64,000 bases of DNA from Mycolicibacterium komossense (lineage in GTDB: Bacteria; Actinomycetota; Actinomycetes; Mycobacteriales; Mycobacteriaceae). The notes below the pieces were generated by a model. That model worked only from the letters and a program-made list of their open reading frames with translations, was not told where the DNA came from and ran no database searches. The DNA lies in NCBI RefSeq assembly GCF_025822605.1, contig NZ_JACKTY010000032.1:62001-126000 (forward strand). Direction: 5' to 3'. A program made the position numbers and the translations under genes. Numbering within the stretch: the stretch's first letter is position 1; every line of letters starts with the position of its first letter. Positions 16,981 to 25,081 of this stretch are shown piece after piece.

Positions 16981-19281
16981 ATGACCACATTCGACGATCG
17001 GCCTCAAGACCTCTCCGAGCTGGAGCAGGAGTGGGTCGACAAGTTCATGGACGAGACGACACTGTTCCTCGGGCCGGACCCGGAGATCATGCGTTCACAC
17101 AGCATCGCCGAGCGATCCGTCTACGAGGAGGCCTGTATCGCCAAAGGCGTTGATCGGGTGACCGTAGAGCGAGTGCGCAAACGCATCGCGGGCGCACTCG
17201 ACGAGGGCTACGAGATGTGCGAGGCGCAGGGCGCCGCGCCGGGAGCGAAGTGGGGCGACCTCACCACAGCCATCTACACGGCCGCCGGTGACGTTTCCTA
17301 CCTGTCCTGTCACGGGGTGATCGCGTTCTCCGCCATTCTGCACCACCCGATCCGGTACATCATGAAGTACTGGAAGGACGAGCCCACCGTCGGCATCGAC
17401 GAGGGCGACGGATTCATTCACAATGACGCCCGGTTCGGCAATGTGCACAACACCGACCAGTCAATGATCATGCCGATCGTGCGTGATGGCGAGATCATCG
17501 CCTGGGTCGCCGCGACCATCCATGAGGGCGAGAACGGCGCCTGCGAACCCGGTGGCATGCCGTCGGGTTCGGAGACCGCGTTCGACGACGGGCTGCGCAT
17601 GAGCCCGTTCAAGATCGTTGAGCGCGGCCATCTGCGCCGCGACCTGCTGACTTTCCTGCAGCATTCGGTCCGGGATCCGAAGCTGCAACTCGCCGACCTG
17701 AAGGTCAAGATCGGCTCGGTTCGCCGCATCATGGAACGCGTCGACGCCATCATCGAGGAGGTCGGTGTCGAGGCCTTCGTCGGGGCACTGCGGGTGACCA
17801 TCGAGGACGTTGATGCCGAAGTGCGCCGCAGGATCGGCGAGTTACCGGATGGGACAGTGAGTTTCAACCAGTTCATGGACAGCACGTTGAAGGAGAACAT
17901 CCTTATCAAGATGGCGTGCAAGATCCACGTCAAGGGCGAGAAGATGACCATCGACCTGCGCGGCACCGGCCCCGAAATCCTGAACCGGGCCATGAATTCG
18001 CCGTTGTGTTCGGTGAAATCGATGATGATGCAGGCAATTCTGGCATTCTGGTGGCCGGATCTGCCGCGCTGCACCTCGGCGATGAGTTGTATCGACATCA
18101 TCTCCGACGAGGGGACCTGGGCCGACGCATCCTATGACGCGCCGATGGGGCAGTCGCTGCAGGCGTCCTTCCGTGGCTTCTCGGCGCTGCAGTCGCTCTA
18201 CGGCAAGATGCAGTTCTCCACCCCGAAGAAGCACTCCAACGTGGTGGCGAACTGGTTCAACCAGATCAACACCTTCCTCTGGGGTGGCATCACCCAGCAC
18301 GGGGACTCGGTGGGAAACCTGTGCGCCGACCTCAACGGCATGCCGGGTGGGGCCAAGCCGTTTCGGGACGGTGAGGACGCGGTCTCGCCGCTGTTCTGCG
18401 CGATGGCCGACACCGCCGAACAGGAGGTCATGGAGGAGGAGGTGCCCTTCATGCAGCTGGTATCCAAACGCCTGGTTCGCGACAACATGGGATTCGGCAA
18501 GTTCACGGGCGGCATGGGTTACGAGATGATCGTCGCCAGCGAAGGCAGCCCGCACTGGGGCTTCATGACGGTGACCTCGGGAGCCAAGTTCTCCTCGATC
18601 TACGGCATGTTCGGCGGCTACGGTTGTGGCACCTACCCTCTGTCAATGGTCAAGGGGGTCAACGCCTATGACGCCATCCGCCAGGATTCCAGCAAGTTCG
18701 ATCTGTCCATCGAGAAGGTCATGAACGAGCGGCCGTTCGAGGGCGGAAAATACATGACGTCCCATATGGGTCTGCAATTCGACGTCGCCAAGGACGGTGA
18801 GCTGTACATGATCTCCCAGGGCGCCGGCGGGGGTTACGGTGATCCACTGGAGCGGGATCCCGCAGCGGTGATCAACGACGCCGAACTACGCCGGATCAGC
18901 CCCAAGGTGGCCCGGGACATCTTCGCGGTGATCTACGACGAGAAGACGTTCCGTATCGATGCCGAAGCCACTGAGGCAGCACGTGCGCAGGCTCGGAAGG
19001 ACCGGCTGCACCGAGGCAAGCCGTATCAGGAGTTCGTCGACGAGTGGGTCACACCCGAGCCGCCGAAAGACATGCTCTACTACGGGTCCTGGGGCGATGA
19101 CACCGATGAGCTGACCGCGACGGTGTTCGGGATTGACGGTCCGTCCCGGGTCACGGCGACCATCGACGAAATGCCGATCATCATGGTGCCGGACCGCAGG
19201 GAAGTGAAGATCACGCACCTCGAGGCGCGGATTGCCGAGCTGGAATCCAAGCACGGCGAGAACATCCGACGTCTGACCTGA
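16981..19281 (+). CDS. HyuB-like subunit of ATP-dependent ketone carboxylase (AcxB-like)
   Basis: A 766-residue hydantoinase-B family protein. The metal-site region GDGFIHNDARFGNVHNTD (about residues 141-158) replaces the NDPY..GTHLPD pattern of hydantoinases, as in the acetone and acetophenone carboxylases. This subunit carries the carboxylation site with a bound metal. A C-terminal extension ends in a helical segment. The ATG at 16981 follows AAGAACAGG; the open frame upstream to 16843 is inside the previous gene and out of character. An 11-bp hairpin lies just behind its stop. Confidence 0.86.
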   Translation: MTTFDDRPQDLSELEQEWVDKFMDETTLFLGPDPEIMRSHSIAERSVYEEACIAKGVDRVTVERVRKRIAGALDEGYEMCEAQGAAPGAKWGDLTTAIYTAAGDVSYLSCHGVIAFSAILHHPIRYIMKYWKDEPTVGIDEGDGFIHNDARFGNVHNTDQSMIMPIVRDGEIIAWVAATIHEGENGACEPGGMPSGSETAFDDGLRMSPFKIVERGHLRRDLLTFLQHSVRDPKLQLADLKVKIGSVRRIMERVDAIIEEVGVEAFVGALRVTIEDVDAEVRRRIGELPDGTVSFNQFMDSTLKENILIKMACKIHVKGEKMTIDLRGTGPEILNRAMNSPLCSVKSMMMQAILAFWWPDLPRCTSAMSCIDIISDEGTWADASYDAPMGQSLQASFRGFSALQSLYGKMQFSTPKKHSNVVANWFNQINTFLWGGITQHGDSVGNLCADLNGMPGGAKPFRDGEDAVSPLFCAMADTAEQEVMEEEVPFMQLVSKRLVRDNMGFGKFTGGMGYEMIVASEGSPHWGFMTVTSGAKFSSIYGMFGGYGCGTYPLSMVKGVNAYDAIRQDSSKFDLSIEKVMNERPFEGGKYMTSHMGLQFDVAKDGELYMISQGAGGGYGDPLERDPAAVINDAELRRISPKVARDIFAVIYDEKTFRIDAEATEAARAQARKDRLHRGKPYQEFVDEWVTPEPPKDMLYYGSWGDDTDELTATVFGIDGPSRVTATIDEMPIIMVPDRREVKITHLEARIAELESKHGENIRRLT

Positions 19282-19287
19282 CCCGGC

Positions 19288-19316
19288 CCGGGGCGGAGCC
19301 GAAAACTCCGCCCCGG
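19288..19316 (+). terminator. intercistronic hairpin, 11-bp perfect stem
   Basis: CCGGGGCGGAG at 19288-19298 pairs perfectly with CTCCGCCCCGG at 19306-19316 around a 7-nt loop. There is no T-run, so it is either a mycobacterial-type intrinsic terminator or an mRNA-stability hairpin that lowers expression of the following 268-residue protein relative to the carboxylase core. Confidence 0.6.
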
Positions 19317-19363
19317 ATCGGATCGTCCTGCCCAGCCCGGCGCGCAACCTGAGGAGAACCATC

Positions 19364-20170
19364 ATGTTCACGAAGTTCGACGATGTCCTGACGAGTCCCC
19401 CTTCGGGACGGTCGGTCCCGTTGATCCTCGACCATGCGGCGTACGGGTCGACACGGATCCTGCGCGGAGCTCCCGTGCCATGGTCCGAACCGGTTGAATG
19501 CCAGAGCTATTTCGGCCAGGCCCAGGGGCTGTTGCGGCCGGACACCACGCTGGTCGACATTGGCGCCGCCTACGACCAGCAGTTGTCTACGCGGCCGGGT
19601 CTCATCGACGCCATGGGTGCACGCAGCCGCACAGGGTACGCGTTGAAGACCCTGTTGGCCGACGACGATCTGACCGCCTGCGCGACCCGGTTGGTCGAAG
19701 TGCTCGGCAAGACCAGTCGACAGCCGGTCGTGCTGCAGATACCCGCGCCGCTGCGCTGGCTGGCGCTGGCCCAATCTCGCTGTGGTAAATCCGATTTGAC
19801 CGGAATCGAGCCAGACCACGGTGAATCGGCATCGATGTACCTGGCCGACTGGCTGCGGCGTTTCGAAGCTCTGCCGATCACGCTGCTGCTCCTCGACGGC
19901 CGTCGTAACGACGACCCGGCGTTGACCGGCCTCGTGCCGGAGGATCTGGTCGCCTACACACCGGTGGTGAACGCGGTCGAGCACTACCGCTGGGGTTTGG
20001 CCATGCGGACGGACGACGAATTGACGTTCCACGGCGGCGCACCGGGTGCTGTTGTACCGCAGTCGTTCTGGACTGACGGCATCGTGCCACCCGGACGCGC
20101 CCTGTTCGCCGAGGTGCCGGCCGACGCGGAGCCCGAGACCGTACTGGCCCAACTGGCGCGTCTCCACTGA
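19364..20170 (+). CDS. accessory protein of the ketone carboxylase operon (possible Apc5-like)
   Basis: A 268-residue soluble protein, about 29 kDa, starting at ATG 19364 after a GAGGAGAA ribosome site. I recognise no catalytic motif. It is the fifth gene in line behind the four carboxylase subunits, and acetophenone carboxylase has a fifth, separately purified subunit of about 34 kDa encoded last; this protein occupies the same place. The assignment is by context and size only. It is separated from the core genes by a strong hairpin, consistent with different stoichiometry. Confidence 0.6.
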   Translation: MFTKFDDVLTSPPSGRSVPLILDHAAYGSTRILRGAPVPWSEPVECQSYFGQAQGLLRPDTTLVDIGAAYDQQLSTRPGLIDAMGARSRTGYALKTLLADDDLTACATRLVEVLGKTSRQPVVLQIPAPLRWLALAQSRCGKSDLTGIEPDHGESASMYLADWLRRFEALPITLLLLDGRRNDDPALTGLVPEDLVAYTPVVNAVEHYRWGLAMRTDDELTFHGGAPGAVVPQSFWTDGIVPPGRALFAEVPADAEPETVLAQLARLH

Positions 20171-20287
20171 GGACTGAGAATGGACCTTGCGGCGCTCGAC
20201 GTCGCCGCTACGGCTTTAAACAAGTAGCGCGCGCCACTGCCACCGAATTGCTTTGACCAGCAGCACTCTTCACCGAAGGAGATCGTA

Positions 20288-21343
20288 GTGAAAGCCCTTG
20301 TCTACCACGGAGCCGGCTACAAGTCGTGGGATACCGTCGCAGACCCTCAGATCGAAGCTCCTACCGATGTCATCGTGAAGATCGATGCGACGACCATTTG
20401 CGGAAGCGACTTGCACATCCTCAAGGGAGATGTCCCCGCCGTCCGTGAAGGGCGAGTACTTGGGCACGAGGGTGTCGGCACAATCGTGGAGGCCGGAAGT
20501 GCCGTGACCACATTGCAGGTCGGCGATCAGGTGATTCTGGCTTGCATCAAGAACTGTGGCCGTTGCGACTATTGCCGACGCGGCGTCCACTCGCACTGCG
20601 CCGGAGGTGAAGGCGCCTCCGGAATGGGCTGGATCTTCGGTCACCTCATCAACGGCACCCAGGCCGAGTACGTTCGGGTTCCCTACGCCGAGACATCTGC
20701 GCACAAGCTCCCTGAAGGAGTGACGCCGGCGCAAGGTGTGATGCTCTCCGACATCCTTCCCACTGGGTTCGAGATCGGAGTTCTCTATGGCCGAGTTAAA
20801 CCCGGTGACGCCATCGCCGTCATCGGTGCTGGCCCGGTTGGCCTCGCAGTAATGACCACTGCCGGTCTGCAGGGGGCCTCACGGGTCATTGCCGTCGACA
20901 TCGACGAGAGTCGTGCGCGGGGGGCCCTCGACTTCGGTGCGACACATTGGGTGAACTCGAGCGACCCCGATTGGCGCGACAAGGTACTCGCGCTGACGGG
21001 CGGGCACGGTGTCGACGTCTCGGTCGAGGCGGTGGGAATACCGGCAACATTCCAGATGGCGCTCGACATTGTGCGACCTGGTGGGAATGTTGCCAACGTG
21101 GGAGTCCACGGTGGCTCGGTCAGCCTTGCGCTCCAAGACTTGTGGATCAAGAACATCAACATATCCATGGGCCTGGTCAACACCGACACCTTACCGATGC
21201 TGTTGCGATTGGTCGCCGACGGCGCGTTGAACGTCGACAAGTTTGCCACGCATCACTTCGAGCTCGGCAACATCCTCGCCGCCTATGACGTCTTCGTCGA
21301 CGCGGCCAAGACCAAAGCGCGCAAGGTGATTCTCCATGGTTGA
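20288..21343 (+). CDS. zinc-dependent medium-chain alcohol dehydrogenase (probable secondary-alcohol type)
   Basis: A 351-residue MDR dehydrogenase. Catalytic-zinc motifs CGSDLH (about residue 37) and GHEGVG, a structural-zinc region with CGRCDYCRRGVHSHC, and the Rossmann loop GAGPVGLAV are visible. Length and pattern fit enzymes acting on secondary alcohols. Next to a ketone carboxylase operon the natural reading is oxidation of a secondary alcohol (2-propanol or a 1-arylethanol) to the ketone. The GTG start at 20288 follows GAAGGAGA. It is 117 nt downstream of the fifth carboxylase gene on the same strand, with possible internal promoter space. Confidence 0.85.
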   Translation: MKALVYHGAGYKSWDTVADPQIEAPTDVIVKIDATTICGSDLHILKGDVPAVREGRVLGHEGVGTIVEAGSAVTTLQVGDQVILACIKNCGRCDYCRRGVHSHCAGGEGASGMGWIFGHLINGTQAEYVRVPYAETSAHKLPEGVTPAQGVMLSDILPTGFEIGVLYGRVKPGDAIAVIGAGPVGLAVMTTAGLQGASRVIAVDIDESRARGALDFGATHWVNSSDPDWRDKVLALTGGHGVDVSVEAVGIPATFQMALDIVRPGGNVANVGVHGGSVSLALQDLWIKNINISMGLVNTDTLPMLLRLVADGALNVDKFATHHFELGNILAAYDVFVDAAKTKARKVILHG

Positions 21344-21423
21344 CCTTCGCAGTCGACATCGGCCGCCTCAGTCGCATCACGCCTGGCCTGAACCCAACAA
21401 CGGTTACCCAGGTCGCAGGTGAA

Positions 21424-23298
21424 CTACCGCAGGCTGTTCAGCAGCTCCAGCACCTGAGCGACCAGCGCGTCGATATCGGCGCCGGTGGTGTCCAGCACGA
21501 GGTCGGGGTTCTCCGGTGGCTCGTAGGGGGCGTCGACACCGGTGAGCCCAGTGAGTTCGCCCGAGCGGGCCCGCGCGTAGAGACCCTTCGGGTCCCGCTT
21601 CTCGCATTCCGCCAGTGACGTCGCGATGTACACCTCGATGAACGGCAGTTTGGCCGCCTCGCTGAGAGTGCGGGCGATCTCCCGGTCGGATTTCAAGGGC
21701 GACACCAGCGAGGCCAACGCCACCACTCCCGCGTCGGCGAGCAGCCGGGTCAGGTGCCCGACCCGGCGGATGTTCTCCGCGCGGTCACCGGCAGAGAAGC
21801 CGAGGTCATCGGAGAGACCGTGGCGCAGGTTGTCGCCGTCGAGAAGATAGGCGACCTGCCCGGATTCGACCAGGGCACGTTCCACCGCGACGGCCACGGT
21901 CGACTTGCCCGACGCGGGCAGCCCGGTGAACCAAATGGTGGCGCCCTTCTGGCCGGTCTTGCCCCAGCGGTAATCGCGGTCGAGAGAGGAAGGATGCCAA
22001 CGGATGTCGTTGCGGGTGGCGGAGCCCGGCTTGACCTCGCGGGCCTCGGTGATGGTGCCTGCGCCGACGGTGTCGTTCGACGATTCGTCGATCAGGATGA
22101 AGGCGCCACTGTCGCGGTTGTCCGCATAGGGATCGGCGACGACGATCGAGCTGGTCCGCAGGGTCACCGAACCGATGTCGTTGAGCGCCAGCTCGACGGG
22201 GCCGTCCAGTTCGTCGAGCGTCTCGGGGTCGAGTCGGGTGTGTAACGCCTGAACGGTGGCCCGCACCGTCCTGGTGCCCTGCTTGAACGCCAGCCGGTCA
22301 CCGGCGCGCAGCGGCGTATCGGCGAACCAGCACACCGTCGCATCGAGTTCCCGCGCGAGTACCGGCAGTGACGCATCCTCCGCGGCGCTGACGAAGACGT
22401 CGCCGCGCCCGACGTCGATATCATCGGCCAATTCGATCGACACCGACAGTGGCGCAACGGCAGTCGAACGGTTGTCGTCAAGCGTGTCCACGGCAGTCAC
22501 GGTGGAGCGGGTGCCTGCAGGCAACGACACCACCTCGTCGCCGACCTTGACCGTGCCCGCGGAGAGCCGGCCGGTATAGCGCCGGCGCTGCTCGGCGGTG
22601 GGACGCGAGACCCACTGTACCGGGAACCGCAGCCGAGACGCCTCCGGCTGAGGGGCCGAAAGTTCGACTTTTTCAAGGTATTCCAGCAGAGTCGGGCCCT
22701 GATACCAGGGTGTCCGCTCAGAGCGGTGCACGACGTTGTCACCGTGTTTGGCCGCGATCGGGATCACCGTCAGTTCGGCGTCCCCGAGCCGCGCGGCCAT
22801 CTGCCGCAGCTCGACTTCGACCTCGGCGAACCGCTCTGCGCTGAAATCGACCAGGTCTATCTTGTTCACCGTGGCGACGAAATGTTTGATGCCCAACAGC
22901 TTTGCGATTCGGGCATGTCGCCGGGTCTGCCGCAACACACCGGCGCGGGCATCGACGAGCAGGATCGCGACGTGCGCATTGGAGGCGCCGGTGAACATGT
23001 TGCGGGTGTAGCGCTCGTGCCCGGGGGTGTCGGCGAGGATGTAGCTGCGGGATTCGGTGGAGAAGAAGCGGTACGCCACGTCGATGGTGATGCCCTGCTC
23101 GCGTTCGGCGCGCAGACCGTCGGACAGCGCGGCCAGATCGGCCACCCCTTCTTCATCGGTGACGGCTTCGAGGTGATCCAGCGGCAGGCTGTCGGTGTCG
23201 TGCATCAGCCGACCGATCAACGTGCTCTTGCCGTCGTCGACCGAACCGGCCGTTGCCAGTCGAAGTAGTTGCCTGGTAGCTACTTTGGTGGTTGTCAT
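21424..23298 (-). CDS. cysNC: bifunctional sulfate adenylyltransferase subunit 1 / APS kinase
   Basis: A 624-residue fusion. The N-terminal GTPase part has P-loop GSVDDGKST (about residues 18-26), DTPGHERYT and NKIDLVDF. The C-terminal APS kinase has P-loop GLPASGKST (about residue 460), LLDGDNLRHGL and the GLYARARSGELTGLTG loop. With CysD it makes APS from sulfate and ATP, then phosphorylates it to PAPS. ATG 23298 is chosen because the product then starts MTTTKVATRQ as in the family; the upstream open frame lies inside cysD. The start overlaps the cysD stop by one base. Confidence 0.95.
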   Translation of the reverse strand: MTTTKVATRQLLRLATAGSVDDGKSTLIGRLMHDTDSLPLDHLEAVTDEEGVADLAALSDGLRAEREQGITIDVAYRFFSTESRSYILADTPGHERYTRNMFTGASNAHVAILLVDARAGVLRQTRRHARIAKLLGIKHFVATVNKIDLVDFSAERFAEVEVELRQMAARLGDAELTVIPIAAKHGDNVVHRSERTPWYQGPTLLEYLEKVELSAPQPEASRLRFPVQWVSRPTAEQRRRYTGRLSAGTVKVGDEVVSLPAGTRSTVTAVDTLDDNRSTAVAPLSVSIELADDIDVGRGDVFVSAAEDASLPVLARELDATVCWFADTPLRAGDRLAFKQGTRTVRATVQALHTRLDPETLDELDGPVELALNDIGSVTLRTSSIVVADPYADNRDSGAFILIDESSNDTVGAGTITEAREVKPGSATRNDIRWHPSSLDRDYRWGKTGQKGATIWFTGLPASGKSTVAVAVERALVESGQVAYLLDGDNLRHGLSDDLGFSAGDRAENIRRVGHLTRLLADAGVVALASLVSPLKSDREIARTLSEAAKLPFIEVYIATSLAECEKRDPKGLYARARSGELTGLTGVDAPYEPPENPDLVLDTTGADIDALVAQVLELLNSLR

Positions 23299-24215
23299 CA
23301 GAAGTAACCCTCGCGTTTGCGGTCTTCCATTGCGGCCACCGAGGTGCGGTCGTCGGCCCTGGTCTCGCCGCGTTCGGAGACGGTGGCGGCCGAGATCTCG
23401 GAGATGACGCCGGTGATGTCGGTGGCATGCGAGCGCACCGCGCCCGTGATGGTCAGGTCGCCGACGGTGCGGTAGCGCACCCATTCGACTGCTGCCTGCT
23501 CGTCGCCTTCGGGCTGTACGTACTGCGAGACCGCGAGCAGAATGCCATCGCGGTGCACCACTTCGCGTTCGTGGGCGAAGTAAATCGACGGTAGCTCAAG
23601 GTTTTCCAGCTCGATATAGCGCCAGATGTCGAGTTCGGTCCAGTTGGACAGCGGGAACACTCGGACCTGCTCACCCTTTTTGATCCGGCCGTTGTACAAC
23701 GACCACGGTTCCGGGCGCTGGGCGCGCGGATCCCATTGGCCGAACTCGTCGCGGAAGCTCAGGATGCGTTCCTTGGCGCGGGCGCGTTCCTCGTCGCGGC
23801 GGGCGCCACCGAATGCCGCGTCGAAACCGCCGGCTTCCAGCGCATCCAGCAGGGTGCGCGTCTGCTGGCGGTTACGCGAGGCCGTCGGGCCCGGATCAGG
23901 CACCCGGCCGCTGTCGATGGTTTCCTGCACGGAGCCGACGATCAGCTTGTGGCCATGCTCGCCGAGACGACGGTCCCGGAATGCGATGACCTCGTCGAAG
24001 TTGTGGCCGGTGTCGATGTGCAGCACCGGGAACGGCAGCGGCGACGGCCGGAAGGCCTTCTCCGCCAGTCGCAGTAGCACAATTGAGTCTTTACCCGCGG
24101 AGAACAGCAGCACCGGGCGTTGTAGCTCGGCCACTACCTCGCGGATGATGTGGACGGCCTCGGCTTCCAGCAGCCGCAGCTCGTCGACCTGAGTGTCGTC
24201 CACCGTGGTCGTCAT
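23298..24215 (-). CDS. cysD: sulfate adenylyltransferase subunit 2
   Basis: A 305-residue PP-loop ATP-pyrophosphatase family protein with the loop FSAGKDSIVLL (about residues 38-48), the HIDTGHNFDEVI segment and a C-terminal REGYF end typical of CysD. It works with the CysN GTPase to adenylate sulfate. The start ATG at 24215 overlaps the stf0 stop by 4 nt (ATGA), and its stop touches the cysNC start, so stf0-cysD-cysNC are translationally coupled. The open frame upstream of 24215 belongs to another reading frame of stf0. Confidence 0.95.
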   Translation of the reverse strand: MTTTVDDTQVDELRLLEAEAVHIIREVVAELQRPVLLFSAGKDSIVLLRLAEKAFRPSPLPFPVLHIDTGHNFDEVIAFRDRRLGEHGHKLIVGSVQETIDSGRVPDPGPTASRNRQQTRTLLDALEAGGFDAAFGGARRDEERARAKERILSFRDEFGQWDPRAQRPEPWSLYNGRIKKGEQVRVFPLSNWTELDIWRYIELENLELPSIYFAHEREVVHRDGILLAVSQYVQPEGDEQAAVEWVRYRTVGDLTITGAVRSHATDITGVISEISAATVSERGETRADDRTSVAAMEDRKREGYF

Positions 24216-25015
24216 ACCGGGAGCCCCTCTCGTTCCGCGTCGATCTTGTACCGCTCTACCCATTCATCGGAGCGCTGATCCGCTTGGCGCTCAAGCACCG
24301 GTTCCGGCGCCAGTCGACGGTCGAGACCGAGCGCTTCGAGCACATCGCCCACCACTTCGGTCAGATTGCGCCAGAGCACGGGATACGACACGTCGATGTG
24401 GTCGACGTCCTCCTCGGCGAACCAGGTCCGCCAACCCTCTTCCTGAGCGCGCAGCATGGTGACGACGTGCGCGATGGCGCCGGCGTGGTATTCCGCCCGG
24501 GCGTCGCGGGCCGGGTCGGGGCGGCCTCGCCACACCCTGGTCTGCACAGCCCGCCAAAACGACACCGCCTGGGACACGACGTCGGGCCGGTACACGTGCA
24601 CCAGGACCGGGTCGGATCCGACGACATCGCGGATGGCGGACAGCAGCCCGTCGCCGGAGCGCTCCGGGAGGTCCTTGGCTCGTTGCAGCAGTAGGGGAGT
24701 CTGGTTCCACATCAGCTTGCCGCCCCACACCCCGTTGGGGGTGCGTCCGACGGTGCGGATGTAGTCGCGCCAGATCTCTGCCGGTGCGATGTCCGGCTTG
24801 CCCTCGATGAGAGGGTCGAGCAGGCGCAACACGGATTCGTCCTGGAGGTCGGCGAACCATTCCCGGGGCTGTGGTGACATCGAGGTGTTGGGCAGGTACT
24901 GGAAGAACTCCTGGGGTTCGCCGGCAACGCCGGTAGCGCGAAGAGATTCGACGAGCAGCGTGCTGCCGCTGCGCTGCGACGCGAGAACCAGATAGGCGTT
25001 GGGGCTGGCGGCCAT
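24212..25015 (-). CDS. stf0: trehalose 2-sulfotransferase Stf0
   Basis: A 267-residue sulfotransferase matching Stf0 of mycobacteria: PAPS 5'-phosphosulfate loop SQRSGSTLL (about residues 13-21), conserved GEPQEFFQYLP and GVWGGKLMWNQ segments. Stf0 transfers sulfate from PAPS to trehalose, the first step of sulfolipid-1 synthesis in M. tuberculosis; non-pathogenic species carry it with less clear products. The gene leads directly into cysD and cysNC, which make its co-substrate. The sulfatase gene lies 66 nt upstream on the same strand. Confidence 0.92.
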   Translation of the reverse strand: MAASPNAYLVLASQRSGSTLLVESLRATGVAGEPQEFFQYLPNTSMSPQPREWFADLQDESVLRLLDPLIEGKPDIAPAEIWRDYIRTVGRTPNGVWGGKLMWNQTPLLLQRAKDLPERSGDGLLSAIRDVVGSDPVLVHVYRPDVVSQAVSFWRAVQTRVWRGRPDPARDARAEYHAGAIAHVVTMLRAQEEGWRTWFAEEDVDHIDVSYPVLWRNLTEVVGDVLEALGLDRRLAPEPVLERQADQRSDEWVERYKIDAEREGLPV

Positions 25016-25081
25016 GGGCGTGAGCCTAACGGCAATTGAATTGCGTTGTCTGACGGGTGTTTTTGATCGCCGTGACTTTAA

